Shown: piece by piece, positions 33,250-45,262 of the stretch
Layout: every line of letters begins with the position of its first letter
Numbering within the stretch: position 1 is the stretch's first letter
Assembly: GCA_015680685.1 (NCBI GenBank)
Contig: MNCI01007684.1
Span: 627,459 to 691,458, forward strand
Length of the DNA: 64,000 nucleotides
From: Gnetum montanum
Taxonomy: Eukaryota; Streptophyta; Gnetopsida; Gnetales; Gnetaceae
Direction: 5' to 3'
The notes under the pieces: generated by a model
The model's input: only the letters and a program-made list of their open reading frames with translations
What the model was told of the DNA's origin: nothing
Database searches by the model: none
Program-made: the position numbers and the translations under genes

Positions 33250-33725
33250 AGTTAGGCTGTCATCAACCACTATTTCAGCTTGCTCGGATATTTGGGCAGG
33301 GAACTGATCCTCAAGCGTTTCGATTTTTGACCCTTGTTCTATTTCTATGTTATTAACAGCCTGAGGGGTTATTTCATCACCACAGATGACCACTTCTCCT
33401 CTTGCATAGGGCAAATGGATCTCTTGATAGATGGTGATGAAACTGCCCTCAGTTGGGCTAACCAAGACCTCCCAAGGATCAAATTGAATCCAGGCATCTC
33501 CTTGATGACGATAAACGTAGCATCTGTGGGGAACTGGTCCCCTGCCACAAAGTTGATGTGGACCATCCCTTTGACCTACACTCATGCCCCGTTGAATGAC
33601 TTTAGGCATGACATTGCTATAGGACCAATCTGATCAATCAAGCCTAATTTATCCACTATGGGATAAGGGATGACATTAGTGGCCACCCCATCATCTACAT
33701 GTACTCTCCGGATTCGGTGTTGGTC
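33250..33725 (-). pseudogene. Retropepsin-like protease domain of the Tat-type element
   Basis: The minus strand gives RVHVDDGVATNVIPYPIVDK at about 33,717-33,655, where DDG takes the place of the catalytic DSG/DTG, as in many Tat proteases (D-G-S/A). Further on come INFVAGDQFPTDATFIVIKE and FNLILGRSWLAQLRAVSS (33,560-33,430), the conserved C-terminal ILGR-WL block. Two stops separate the halves. The enzyme would cut Gag and Pol precursors in the particle. It follows gag on the same strand. Confidence 0.75.
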
Positions 33726-34147
33726 AACTCGGATGGTGATGAACATGGGAATCGTTGTCACCTAACCTTTAGGGTTGTCCTTAATGGATTCTTCGTGAAA
33801 GGTCAGCAGGGTGGGATCAGGTTTTTTAACGGTGAGGGAAAGCATGATAGAATGAATTTCTTCTTCATCCGCCGGTAGGCTCTCGTCCACAGATATGGAT
33901 GTTAGCATGCGAACCATAGCTTCACGATGTGTCTATGATGTCATGAGTAAGTCATAAAGGCTCAATGTTCTATTTTTTTGTTTTAGAGCCTATTTGACTT
34001 GTGTAAGGGCATCAAAGAGATCCCGCCCATGATCAGGCTGCTTGTCACCCTTTTCCTCCTCCATTCGCCTTAAGAGGCAAATTTCACGGGGAGGAGTGAC
34101 ATTTGGTCGAGGGTTGCGTTTCCTTTGACCAGGAGGAGATAATTACA

Positions 34148-36853
34148 TTCATGTAACCTCTTCATTTTTAGTAAGTGGGGCCAAGGGTATAGAAGCAAGG
34201 GGTTTAGGTTTGGGAAACCCCAACATAAGAGGGTCCTTGGCCATATCAATAGTAAGAGAGGTTGATTTAGAAGATTGTCCCTGCATAGGAGGGGCGGGTG
34301 ATGATTTTGGCACCCTAATAACTAAGGGTGCCCTGGGTGTAGGCATGGGTTGGGCCATGGCTTTAATGATAGGGAGCTATCGGGAAGTGTTCTGAGATGG
34401 AGTTCGAAGGATGAAAGGTTGCCTTGGAGCACCACTCTTCAATGCCAACAAACCTATTGTTTGGGGTGAGTGAGGATACGTTCACAACACGAAAGGTCAC
34501 TTCAGCTACACTTGATCATCGCCCTCTACCCCTACCACATTGATTGTGTACCCTACATTATTTTCATTTAACGAGTCTTGGTACACATGCATGGCCTGGT
34601 TTTCTAGGCGTGTCAGGCTACTGTTGTCCAAGATCAAGTCACCTTGTTCTATCAGACACTAAATGTCATCCTTCAACACCCAACAGTAGTCTTTGTCATG
34701 GCCACAAAATTGGTGGTAGTCACATAATTGGTCCAACCTAAAGTTTTTGGGAACTGGTGGTTCATTAGGTTGGGCCAAAGAAGGGTTCTTGAGTAGCTCA
34801 CAATGGCACATGTGGCATTTCAGAGCCTCCTCGGATACCATCTTGTGTTGAATATGGCTAGTTCCTAGTAATTTTTTGAGGAGTTTAGAAGGCTTTACAC
34901 GTAAGGTCGCATAATTTGAGTGACCCTTACGCTCAAATTTAGGCCTTGGCTATGGAGGTGCTTTAGGGACAGAAGGAGTTTCTTAATTAGCACTGTTTGA
35001 GCTAGTTGTTGGCTCAACAGACTCTACAGGTGTTTTCCTGTTATTTTTCTTCTTCTTGGCCCCTTCAGTAATGACTGCAACCATCATTGTCGTGGCTTTT
35101 CCTTTTTCCTTACCTTTGCTGTGGGCATTCTTGTGGACCACATATGCCAAATCTTTGCTAGCCTCCACCACATCTTGAATACTCTTAGTCTGAGCAAAGG
35201 CTTAGCTGAGGGAGGGGGGAGTGAGGTAATATAGCTTAGACTTGATAAAGTTGTTAACTGCTCCCTTAAAGATTGCCAGTAGATGGGCCTCCGCGATGGG
35301 TTTGCGGATTTCATTCAAGGTGGTGCTCCACCGCTGTATGAACTTTTGGACTGACTCAAGCGAGTCTTGCTTAACTCCCATGAGCTGGTCCAGTGTGACT
35401 TTCAGCTTTAGGTTATACTTGAAACAGGTCACAAACTGAGTTAATAGATCCTCTAAAGTTGAAATGGAGGCACGTGGGAGGGCTCGATACCAGTCTAGAG
35501 CTTTACCCATTAAGGACATAGCAAAAATGCAGATTATAGTATGTGGCCATTGTTGCAATAATAAGGACTCTGACCTGAAACTAACTAGGTGGGCATTGGG
35601 ATCACCTTCCCCATTGTATTTTGTAAAATGGGGAAGGGGCATCCCAGTGGAAATGATAGGACAGGAACTGCTGGACTAATAGGATTCTCATGGTAGAAAT
35701 CCATGACTTGTATCATGTCAGAACCAACAACCTTGAGATGCTTGACCTCTTCTGTAAGGATCTAAATGAGCTGGAAAGCTTGGTCCAGACCTGTAGGCGA
35801 TGAATTCATTTGTGGAATGGTGGGAGGAGCCACACTGGGTGGTGCAACAGAGGCCGCAACTTGGCCAATGGTCAATGCTATTGGGATGGTCCTTGCAGGT
35901 GGTGCCGCTTGTGGCATCCACCATCTGGTAGTTGGTGCGGATAGGGCCACCACCATCAGTTGCGCTATTGGATAGACTGTTTGTGTAACTGGGGGTACAG
36001 ACAGCGATCCTACAACTAGGTTTAGCACTTGTAAGACCTGGCTTTGATGATGGGGATGATGGGACATTTGTGCAAGATGCACAACGAAAGACATGGTGGA
36101 AGCCCACCATGCTATGGTGGCCATCCCTGTCATGTCAGTCGAGAGCAAGGTTGGTGTTATAGGTAATTGCGACGTAGGTATCATGTGCACGTGCGGTGGC
36201 ATAGGCGCAGGTTCACGATGAGGTGGATTAGGTAATTGCACCTACTGAGGAATGATTTCTAATGAACTATCACCCAGGAAGATAGTCGAAGAGAGAAAAT
36301 GTAAACACAGTGAGTGCGGGACTCGATTGGTGTTAGATAACGTCAAAGGTATGGTGACCATGAACAATGGATTTACACGAGACCTCGTGGAAGGAGGGGC
36401 CATGGTGAAATAAGCATGACTACCTCCTTCAGAGTGAGAGTCTAGATCATCTTGTCCATCGTGAAGCATCTCATCACGGAACAAGACTTCTAGCTATTCT
36501 GGTGATATCTTCGCCATCAGCATCTAATCTAGGATTCACTTTTGTTGCTCTGTCAGGGGTATGATGGTGCTAGGTGTAGGAATGAGTTCCTTCCCATTTC
36601 AGTACATGAACTCGTACTCTTGTTTTTCCTCGAGTTCTTGTGGATACATAGGCAGGTTTGTTGCTAATTTAGCACAGAGGAAATTGTAGTGTTCCCTGCA
36701 CTGAGCATGTCCCTCAGGCTCCTTATTTCGTAGCCTAAAGGAGTGGTGTGGTCACACCAGACTAAATGGTTGCTTGACCATATGAGGTGTAACTTGCATG
36801 GTCCAAGCGTTCTCAAGGTTGGCAGTGTCAACGGCGGTAGTTGATGTAGTCAT
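34148..36853 (-). pseudogene. gag gene of the 12.5 kb Tat-type element
   Basis: The start is ATG at 36,853 (MTTSTTAVDTANLENAWTMQ). A Pro/Met-rich N-part follows (36,241-35,762). Then comes the capsid core 35,642-35,202 (FTKYNGEGDPNAHLVSFRSE, then GKALDWYRALPRASI and a QLMGVKQDSLESVQKFIQRW block). A zinc knuckle CDYHQFCGHDKDYC (about 34,740-34,674) has the C-x2-H-x3-GH-x4-C pattern typical of Tat gag. At least one frame change lies between about 35,762 and 35,642, and stops are frequent. Gag packages the RNA into virus-like particles. Overlapping frames on either strand are shadows. Confidence 0.8.
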
Positions 36854-37084
36854 TCTCTACACGGTTGGTAAATAATAATGATAAGAATAAAGATCGCAAG
36901 GACAAAGGCAAACTAAGATAATAATCAGGGCTTTTGATCTTGTAGGATTCCAAAGGAATCATCGCAGGGACCGATCTGCACCACACAATCTCGTAAACAA
37001 CCTCGGTGGTATTATGTTTACGTTGACTGACAATGGGTATAGACAGCTTACAAGACTACCTGTAAAATGCGGATCGTATATGAG

Positions 37085-37102
37085 GCCCTCCTTCTAGTGC
37101 TA
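37085..37102 (-). promoter_or_regulatory. Primer-site motif of the 12.5 kb element
   Basis: On the minus strand TAGCACTAGAAGGAGGGC lies six bases after the 5' LTR. The same motif with an intact TGG start, TGGCACTAGAAGGAGGGC, follows the LTR of the 13.5 kb element at 55,716-55,699. Shared position and sequence in two families support a primer binding site. I could not match it to a tRNA by eye. Confidence 0.6.
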
Positions 37103-37108
37103 GAAAAT

Positions 37109-38488
37109 TGTAATGATGGAAAATATCAATCGCTGGAAATACTGAACGAAAGTCCGTGTACACAATTTTAACCCCGGATCCATGCAAGGACCATGCTAGA
37201 GAGAAAATGAATCTGAGGTGCCCTGAACGGTCTTGTCGATCAGACAGGGACTTACTTGATCAGTAAAAATTTTGTGATATTTGGATGAAAAAATGATGGT
37301 TCTTTATGAGAAAATGTAATATTGTTAACTTCGAAGATAATTGAAAACAATGTAATCAATTTAAAGCGATTTGCGAGATTTGTGTAAATAAGGATAAGAG
37401 ATCAAATTTAGAATGCAGGAAATCCCAAGATTTGGGATTCAACTCATGAACCAAATATATTAGATACAATGATTACAAGTAGACTTTGATTTAAGTGAAA
37501 TACACACCAAAAATAAGAAGGCTATTCAAAGATGAAGAAAGAAAAGGTTGATCTACCTTATTCTAGCGAATCTGTGTACAAGGAAGTTAGTCTCGAAGCA
37601 TAATGTCTTTCAACCTATTATTCCTGACTAAAGATTCTTGCCAATTGCCTTCGATATTCTTGCAATTACAAATCCTCTTTGTTCTCTTGTAAAAAGCTAT
37701 CAACGATTATCAATAGAAGAGAAAAATCACTCACAGAGAAGATTCATCAATCTTAGGAGAAATTTTTGCCCCCTTTGATCTTTGTCAACTGGAACATTTA
37801 TAAGGTTAGGGTTAAGAGAAAGATACGGTTTACATGTTGTGTGTCTTGAATTTACAAAATGTCATTGACTTGATGTGATGGTTGTTGAAGCTTGTAGCGC
37901 CACATTGCCTTACGCTCTAAAGCGTAACGTGTCGTAAACTACTCTTGTTGGGGCTTTGGCGACAGGCTATTTCTTGATTATGCTACAATTTGTTGTAGAG
38001 CATATTGTGTCATATGGACTGCTGATGCTTGTATTATGCCATTTTTTTTCTATGCTTATATTATGCTGCACCATGCTAGATTACGTTGCACCACGCTAGA
38101 TTACGCTTCATAGCGTAATTCAGCGTAAAATAGCGCACCTGCAAAAAATTGAAGTGTTGTTGAAGTCTTGGGCATTCTCTGTCCTTGATGTTGTGATGGA
38201 TTGCTTTCTGAAATTACACTGCATTACGCCATGTTGCGTAATGTAGCATAATATGCCAAAAGTTAAGGTTCTTGAAACATAGAGAATTTGCAAAGTTGAA
38301 AGCTTGTCGTTGTGCACCCGTTGCTTTGCTCTGTCTTCTGGAATTCATTTGTATTGTGCCGTGTAGCATGGCAAGACAGGCTTTTAACTAAAAAGGAACT
38401 TGCTGTGCCATGCCTTGTTGCGACACTTTGCTTGAATCACCAGTTTTTTGCTAAACCGTTGAGACCTTGAAATTTTCACGGTGTTTCA
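37109..38488 (-). mobile_element. 5' LTR of the 12.5 kb Tat-type element
   Basis: Partner of 26,005-27,363. It begins TGAAACACCG on the minus strand at 38,488 and ends ...CATTACA at 37,109. TATA box at about 37,795 (minus strand TATAAATG). It holds a small local duplication (GCACCA(C/T)GCTAGATTACG, 38,067-38,105) absent from the other LTR. Confidence 0.9.
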
Positions 38489-38493
38489 GTATA
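38489..38493. repeat. Target-site duplication GTATA, right copy
   Basis: Identical to 26,000-26,004. After it the interrupted Athila-like LTR continues with GATCTTTATTTAAGTAC. Confidence 0.9.
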
Positions 38494-39096
38494 GATCTTT
38501 ATTTAAGTACTATTGTATTTGAGCACCATAGTGTATGCAACAATAAAAATGAGCTTTTTGATAAACCTTGTAGCACTTGAACTAGCTTGATGATTTATTT
38601 ATTAGGATATAATGATTAAGACTTTAATTAATTAATTAATTAACATAAATAGACTAGCATACATAAGTATAACCACTTCAAGTATATGTATAACACTTAG
38701 TAATCCTAGTAGCGCTTAATGCTTGGTTGCCTAGTAGTGTTGTATCTGTTTAGGATGTGTATGAAAAGTGGGACCGAATGCTTATGTTAGGATAGTTAGT
38801 TATTAATCAACAATTAAATTAGTTGAATTAGTTAGTTAATTTATTCTCAATCTACTACCAACCTTAGAAGAACAAAATATAAAATAATAAAAATCAGGTA
38901 CCTCAATTACACTTAACCATGCAACTAAGCTTCACAAGTGTAGTTAGGAAGGCAATGATTGTTCCACAATTAGATTCACCTTCTAGATTGAATCCTATGT
39001 ATGAGAACACTAAGAATCCATGGAATTCAATTGAATCACACATGAATTCCTTAGTAATTCATATGGTTAGGTGTAAGGGTACCTCACTACTTATCA
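38494..39096 (+). mobile_element. Athila-like LTR, second part
   Basis: Continuation of 25,751-26,004, ending CTACTTATCA. Together the halves make 857 bp, normal for the family. It contains AATGAGCTTTTTGATAAACC and the terminal GGTGTAAGGGTACCTC block shared with 1,225-1,250. Confidence 0.85.
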
Positions 39097-39837
39097 CAAA
39101 GTGAATTAGAGCATTTTATGGGAAGACATCGAATATTTAAGGCCTATCAAGGACCTTCATTGACTCAAAGCATGACATTTTTTTCATCAAGGATGCATGC
39201 CGCACATACTAAGTTCAAACGTCAAAAGAAGGAATGTTAAATCACAGTGAACACTTTTATGTTTAAGAAAAATAACTTTTATGTAAAAGGGAAATGATTT
39301 CATAAAAATTATTGATGAATTAAATTCATTGTTATCTATAGTAATTTTTTTACATTAAAAAGCCATTTTAATTTTGGTTAAAATACAATTCAATTTTATT
39401 TTTGGTCATAATTAATTTCGCTTAAAGTAACAATAATAATTAAAAATTACATAAGAAAATAAAAACATTTTAGTCCATCTAAAACTTACATTTTTGCTTT
39501 TACAACTTTAAATATGTTAACAAAAGTGAAATTTAGTAAATCAAAAACAAATTTTAGTTATATCTTAAGCAAAATTAAAATTAATTAAGAGAAAATTTAG
39601 ATTGCACTTAAGGAAAATTGCATTCCAATTAAGTGAAATTACCTACATGTTATCAAAATTATGAATCTAATTAATCACAAAAATAATAAGCTAAGATTAG
39701 TACTCACTAACAAATCAAACAAAAAACATAAGTAATAAGGAAATAGATAATGGCATGCACTATGATTGTAGGAGAAAGCTTCCTTACCAAAATACTAACT
39801 ATGATAATATTAGTCAAGAAATTCAAATGTTCAGCTG
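39097..39837. repeat. Repeat matching 1,251-1,960, up to the next element
   Basis: Non-coding AT-rich block, the partner of the segment after LTR copy 1. It extends a little further than that copy and joins sequence related to 12,690-12,790. It ends where the Athila-like 5' LTR begins. Confidence 0.6.
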
Positions 39838-40677
39838 TGATGAAGTGTGTTTTTGTTAGCTTCAATATCAAGGCCCAAAAACTAATGTCAGATATCTAAT
39901 ATCATAGGATGTGTGCCAACATAGAAATATAGCACTTGGGCACATGATTTGGGCATAAGTTTTATCATAACATAGTAGAGCTCTTGCAGTTTCTTTTCTC
40001 CATAGTTAGAATATTTTCCAAAGTGCCTGCAGTAGGAGTCATTGAGTATATGGATCTTTATTCAAGTACTATTATACCTAAGCATAGCAGTGTGTGGAGT
40101 AATAAAGACAAACTTTCTAATAAACCTTGTAGCACCTTGGCTAGATTAATTATTTTATTCATGCATTTAATGTTTTGTGAAATTTCCTTTAATGCTTCCA
40201 AAAAATTAACTTAAATTAAGCTAGCTAGATTAAATAGCAATTAATTATGCACATAAGTACAACCACTTCTAGCATGTGAATGATGCTTGATAATCCCAAC
40301 AATGCTTAATGTTTGGTAATCCAACAACATTATACATGTTTAGGATGTGTATGGAAAGTGGGATCAAATACTTATGTTAGGATAGTTACTTATTAATTAG
40401 TAATCAAATTAGTTAAATTGGTTCATAATTAAAGTTTCAACTTGCTATTAATTTTAGGTAAATAAAATATAAAATAATAAAAATCATGTGCCTCAATTAC
40501 ACCTAACCATACAACTAAGCTTTACAAGTGTAGTTGGGAAGATAATGATCATCACAATTAGATTTCACATCTTGGAACTAGTGTACCTAGGAAGTTAAGG
40601 TCTATAGAAATTCACCAGATCACACGTGAATGCTTGTGATTCATATGGTTGAGCATAGGGCTATTGGTCCCTCATCA
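39838..40677 (+). mobile_element. 5' LTR of the Athila-like element
   Basis: Starts TGATGAAGTG and ends CCTCATCA, 840 bp. The same start reappears at 63,951. The TATA region is mutated (CATAGAAATATAG, about 39,922). The 39,838 start is shared in sequence with 63,951, so the LTR borders are clear. Confidence 0.85.
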
Positions 40678-40678
40678 T

Positions 40679-40698
40679 TGGCATCATTGTTGGGGACT
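40679..40698 (+). promoter_or_regulatory. Primer binding site, tRNA-Asp type
   Basis: TGGCATCATTGTTGGGGACT begins one base after the LTR. Athila elements use tRNA-Asp with a site of the form TGGCGCCGTTGCCGGGGA. The differences are CG-to-CA or CG-to-TG type changes, as expected from deamination. Confidence 0.75.
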
Positions 40699-40699
40699 T

Positions 40700-42890
40700 T
40701 GAGTTTTTTACATGTGTTATCTAGAAGTTAGTAAAAAATTATTTAACATCATTGGAATGAACCCTAAAGTCATATAATACTTCATATAGCTACAACAGCT
40801 ATAAGAAAGCACACTGCATTGCTTGTCTACCAATACAAAATGTCTTTTTCTCATAGGAGTGATTCTCCACCCAAGTCTGATTGAGTAAATCAGAAAGTCC
40901 CCCAATAATACAAAGTGTTACATGCTCATCCTAATAAGTATGTATCCAATTTCACCTTCATCCTACACCAGGATGAACTACTATGGTGGCTAGACATGGA
41001 GGGCAACATTATGTTTCCATCCAATTGATCCATTCTTGTGATGCTTCAACAAACCCTTATGCAATTGGGCATCCAGGGGCTGCATGCTAAATATGTTGTG
41101 CAAGATAGTGATGCTAAGGATATCATCTCACTAATGCATAATTCCTAAGGGATTGATAGCTATAGCAACATTACAAATCTGTGAAGGGGAAGTGGTCTAA
41201 TGATTCCCCATTCCTGATGTATCAAAAAGGTAGAGAAAAACCCTTCTCTAGGGATTTTCCATATACAAAGACTCCTCTATTTGACTTTAGTGAAGGAGGT
41301 CAAAACCAGAACTTGTAGTCCATGGTACATAATCCTAGTTCTAGTAAGAATAGATCCCATGATAAAGGGGGATCTAAAGAGGAGAGTCATGGTTGGGATG
41401 CAAATAAGTAGCAAGATCATGATCATGACCACAACCACCAAAGAGGGGGTGGTAGGTATCATGATGATTCTAGTCCTCCTTCCTCTTCACCTTCATCATC
41501 ATCTTCTTCCTCTTTTCACTCTGAATGCAACTACAGGGGGCACAATTGTGATGTAGGTGATCAATGAGACTAAGATGGTCATAGGGACTATTGGGCAAGT
41601 CAACATCTAGGGTGTAGGCATTCAAGAAAGGCCTATCACCATGAATGAATAGGTAGGAGAGGACATCGTAGGCATCAACATCATGGCTATGATGATCCTT
41701 TTCTCACTACCCAAAACATGCTAAGCATCAAAGAGGCAATGAGAATTCCTACAAGGCACATAAAGGCATATCTAGGGTTGGAAGCACGAAACATATGAGT
41801 CCTTGGATGTCTTCATGGGCTGATATCATTCTCTATTACATAGATGTTCTAGTCATGATTATTCTCAATAGCAATAACTTCAACATATCATAGATGGGCT
41901 CTAATTAGAAACAAGAAAACCTCTTGAAGTTTATGCCCAAAGGTGATTGTCAAAACTAAGAGCCCATCAGATCCAAAGGCTGATCAAGTAGGTATCAAAA
42001 GAAGAATGAGAGATAATGAAATGAGAAAGTGTAAAATAATATAATAGGGACTCTTCCATTAAAAAGAGGGACATCTGCTTTTATGATAGTGAGAAGGAAT
42101 CATCATTTACTGAGGTGGTGAACCAGAAAACATTGCCGATTCAAAAATTTACCTCTAAGATTTTGGCTAAGGTAGATCAGTTATGGAACTCTATGGATAG
42201 TAGATTTCAAGATATTCTAAAAATTGTTAAAGATTCCAAAGAACAAAGTAGTGATTATGGCCATAGGAGGCAGAAAAAAGTTGAATGTGCCTACCAAAGG
42301 CATAAGTGCAAAGCTACTACAATAGAAGAAGTTGTGGAGACTAAATTAGATGTTGACAGTGGGTGTAACATCTACCATTATGAACATCCAATGGATGTTG
42401 CCCTCATTATGTTACACTTGCAAGAATCTAGGGTGTATGCTTTGAATCCTAAACTAGCAAGAATGCAAGCACCCAAAAGATTACCTTATCCTCAAGGCAA
42501 TCCTAGGCAATTCCACCAACAAAAAACCTACTATCTAAGTGGAGCTACACCATAATCATATGAGTAGTACTAGTAGTGGTAGCACCTACAATCATGGGAA
42601 ATTCCACCACCAAGGCAACAGTACCCTTACTAGCAACCACATCCATATGGGTACTATGGTGAGCAACCTATTTCTCTGTGTGACTCTTCTAGTCATGCCA
42701 CCTTCCAACATCACTACTACCCCCTCAAGTATTACAAAACTAATTCTCCATCCACTAGATAGGAAAACCCACATCAATGTTACCCTTCTCATCCTTTTTC
42801 ATATGTCCTTCCACCCTCAACCCAGTTACCGACTACTCCATCAATGCAAGGAGAAATTCTACTTTGGTGACAACAACACTACATAATGAG
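40700..42890 (+). pseudogene. Leader and gag region of the Athila-like element
   Basis: The region lies between the primer site and the protease. A decayed frame is visible in pieces. The longest open part (42,115-42,555, 146 codons) begins MVNQKTLPIQKFTSKILAKV and has charged, helix-like sequence (WNSMDSRFQDILKIVKDSKE). Then come His/Pro/Gln-rich stretches (42,480-42,880). Simple CTT/CAT repeats at 41,480-41,520 correspond to a Ser-rich linker on one strand. The Gag core cannot be aligned with confidence, so the call rests on position. Confidence 0.5.
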
Positions 42891-43079
42891 GGTTGTCAAA
42901 TTAGTTGGCTCCTCAGCTGAGTGGTTCAGAAGCTAGGTCATGAAAAAGGCCTATTTTCTAACTCAACAGCCCAACTAAACCCTCATATACAAATGTGGCT
43001 GGCAACGGTACTTCTCCATCTTCCTCTGCATCTAATTCATTTGAGTCCCCTTTAGACCAAACACCTCCTAGACTGCATA

Positions 43080-43440
43080 CCATCATGTTAACTCATGTGG
43101 TAATCAACTAGATAAAGGCTATCCACCTTCCCAAGAAACTATTTGATCTTAGAAGTTCCCTTATTTACCTTCAAATCTTTGGGAATGAGCCTTGCAAAGC
43201 TCTTCTAGATTCAGGTTCTGGTGTTAATCTAATTTCCCATGAGATGTAAAAGGCCTAGAACCTATCTTCACTCAAGAATAGCAACATCCAACTAGAGTTG
43301 GCTTATTAATCCATCACTATTCTCTTGGAACTACTGGAGGACATTGTAACCAGTATTTTTGGGTGGTCTTACCCTATTGATTTCCTAGTGAGCCAACTTC
43401 CCAATCATTATGGGAAGGGCTTGGCTAAGCACTATTGATT
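43080..43440 (+). pseudogene. Protease of the Athila-like element
   Basis: The frame reads KALLDSGSGVNLISHEM at about 43,197-43,247, with the catalytic DSG. It is preceded by KAIHLPKKLFDLRSSLIYLQ-type sequence and followed by a C-terminal region. Several stops interrupt it. It would process the Gag-Pol polyprotein. Confidence 0.65.
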
Positions 43441-44029
43441 TTTGATTGGGCATCAAAGACATTTCCTTGGAAATATCTTAGGAAAATGCATTCAAAAAGA
43501 TCGAGAGGAAGAGATTTTTATGCATTGCATGCAGTGACATAGGGTGAAACTATATGTAGAAACTATGGGTCATTAACAATGTATCTATCAAAGCATGTCA
43601 TTAATGTGCTAGCATATCTAAATCTCCAAGGTGCTTGTAAAAAACAACCACAAAATAGGATGGTACCCAATGGTTGATAGCTAATCTTGGAAGTAGCACA
43701 CTTTTCATGGAACCTACTAAGAGCCTAACATATGCCTACACACAAGGCATGGATGAATTGGAGCAAGTTCATCACCAACTCTTTGATAATGCAAATGATG
43801 ATACTTATTGGGAAGAGCTGGAAATTCTTGAAAATGCTAAATAAGAGCCCCTTGAGTTAGAAACTCTACCTACTGACATGGAATATGCATTCTTAAAAAA
43901 TGAAAAGCCAATAATAATCAATGCAAATATTTCTCCTGAATAGAAATAGATGTTATTGAATGTGGTCAATAAATCGCCAATGGCCTTTGCTTGGTTATAT
44001 CCTAAACTCACGGGGATTGATCCTAGGAT

Positions 44030-45262
44030 ATGCTAGCATTATATCTACACTGATTTGGCCATGAAGCCAAAGAGGCATCAATAGTGGTAGTTGAACCCCA
44101 AATTGAAGTAAATTATCAAATAGAAAATCAAACAACTCCTCAAGGCAGGGTTTCTTAATCCCATTACAAGTAGTGAGTGGGTTAGCCCACTCATGATTAT
44201 GCCAAAGAAAGGTGAAAACTAGTAGATCTACATTGATTTTTGGCTATTGAATATGACAATATTTAAAGATCACTTCCCATTGTTATTTGTGGATCAAATG
44301 TTGGACACTATTTCTAGGCATTTCTATTACAACTTTTTGGATGATTATAGTGGCTATAATCAAATCCAAATCATGCCAAAGGATCAAGACAAAACAACAT
44401 TTATGAGTTCCTAGAGGAATTTTGCATATTAAAAAATGTCATTTGGCCTATGCAATGCCCCTACTACATTTCAACACCTTATCTTAAGTATTTTTAGTAG
44501 CAGATCAGTAATAGGATGGAAGTCTTCATGGATGACTTCTCCACCTATGGAGCTACATTTGAGCAAGCCCTAGACCACCTTGAGCAAGTACTTAAAAGAT
44601 GTGTGGAAACAAACCTATGTCTCAATTAGAAAAAGATTCATTTTATGGTCTACAAGTGCATTGTATTAGGGCATAGAATCGCACAAGTAGGGATCAAGAT
44701 AGACCCCAAAAAGATAAGGATCATTCAAGGAATTACTTGCCAATCAGAAACTGTCAAAGATATTCAATCATTCCTTGGACATACTAGCTACTACTAGTAA
44801 TTTATATAGAATTTCTCTAAGATCATGAAACCATTAGTTGAGCTAACGAAGAAAGATGCTTCATTATTTTTGACCAAGGAATGTGAAAAAGCATTCTAAT
44901 AGCTAAAGGAGAAACTTGTAGAAACTTCAATTCTATAGGCATTCAACTAGTCCAAACCATTTAACATTATGAAAAATGCATCAAATTATGCCTTGGTGAC
45001 TATGCTTACATAATTGGATGATATAAAATTCCCATATTACATCCATTACACAAGCTGAAGCATTGTGGTTGCACAGCTAAACTACACCACCATAGAAAAA
45101 GAATTAATGGTAGTGGTGTTTGCTTTAGAGAAGTTTAAGAATTATGTGCTTAGGTACAAATTGTTTGTGCACAAACCATAGTGGGTGACCATTTTGGATG
45201 CAACAATGAGTCCTCATGTCATACAATGGCTAGTGATCTTGCAGGAATTCGATCTTCCAATA
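44030..45262 (+). pseudogene. Reverse transcriptase and first part of RNase H of the Athila-like element
   Basis: The frame shows LLKAGFLNPITSSEWVSPLM, MIMPKKGE, NFLDDYSGYNQIQIMPKDQD and FGLCNAPTTFQ (RT blocks), then a frame change into EVFMDDFSTYGATFEQALDH (catalytic FMDD, 44,516-44,575). The connection domain (QSFLGHTSYY) and RNase H (YTTIEKELMVVVFALEKFKN) follow. The coding sequence stops abruptly at 45,262 where the 13.5 kb element is inserted, and resumes at 58,801. More than ten in-frame stops, many of them TAG. Confidence 0.8.
45258..45262. repeat. Target-site duplication CAATA of the 13.5 kb element, left copy
   Basis: CAATA here pairs with CAATG at 58,801-58,805, one mismatch. With one copy removed, the RNase H reading frame of the host element is continuous across the insertion. 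Confidence 0.75.

Larger units (their letters stand above)
26005..38488 (-). mobile_element. Non-autonomous Tat-type LTR retrotransposon carrying an antisense multi-exon gene
   Basis: A complete insertion of 12,484 bp bounded by LTRs of 1,359 and 1,380 bp (TG...CA) and a perfect 5 bp target duplication. On the minus strand the order is 5' LTR, primer-site motif, gag with a zinc knuckle, protease, a minisatellite, a large foreign block, the integrase C-terminus, a second minisatellite, polypurine tract and 3' LTR. RT, RNase H and the integrase core are absent, so the element could move only with enzymes supplied by another. The foreign block holds a gene of at least five exons in the opposite orientation. 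Zinc knuckle, protease type and 3' tandem repeats fit the Tat lineage of Ty3/gypsy. All frames contain stops. Confidence 0.85.

Noticed and set aside
35718-36241. Overlapping Pro/Ser/Thr-rich frames on both strands.
   Set aside because: They are shadows of the low-complexity N-part of gag; only one minus-strand frame joins the ATG at 36,853 and the capsid core.
41281-41556. Frame with a hydrophobic Leu/His-rich tail.
   Set aside because: It comes from simple CTT/CAT repeats in the gag region of the Athila-like element; the composition is repeat-derived.
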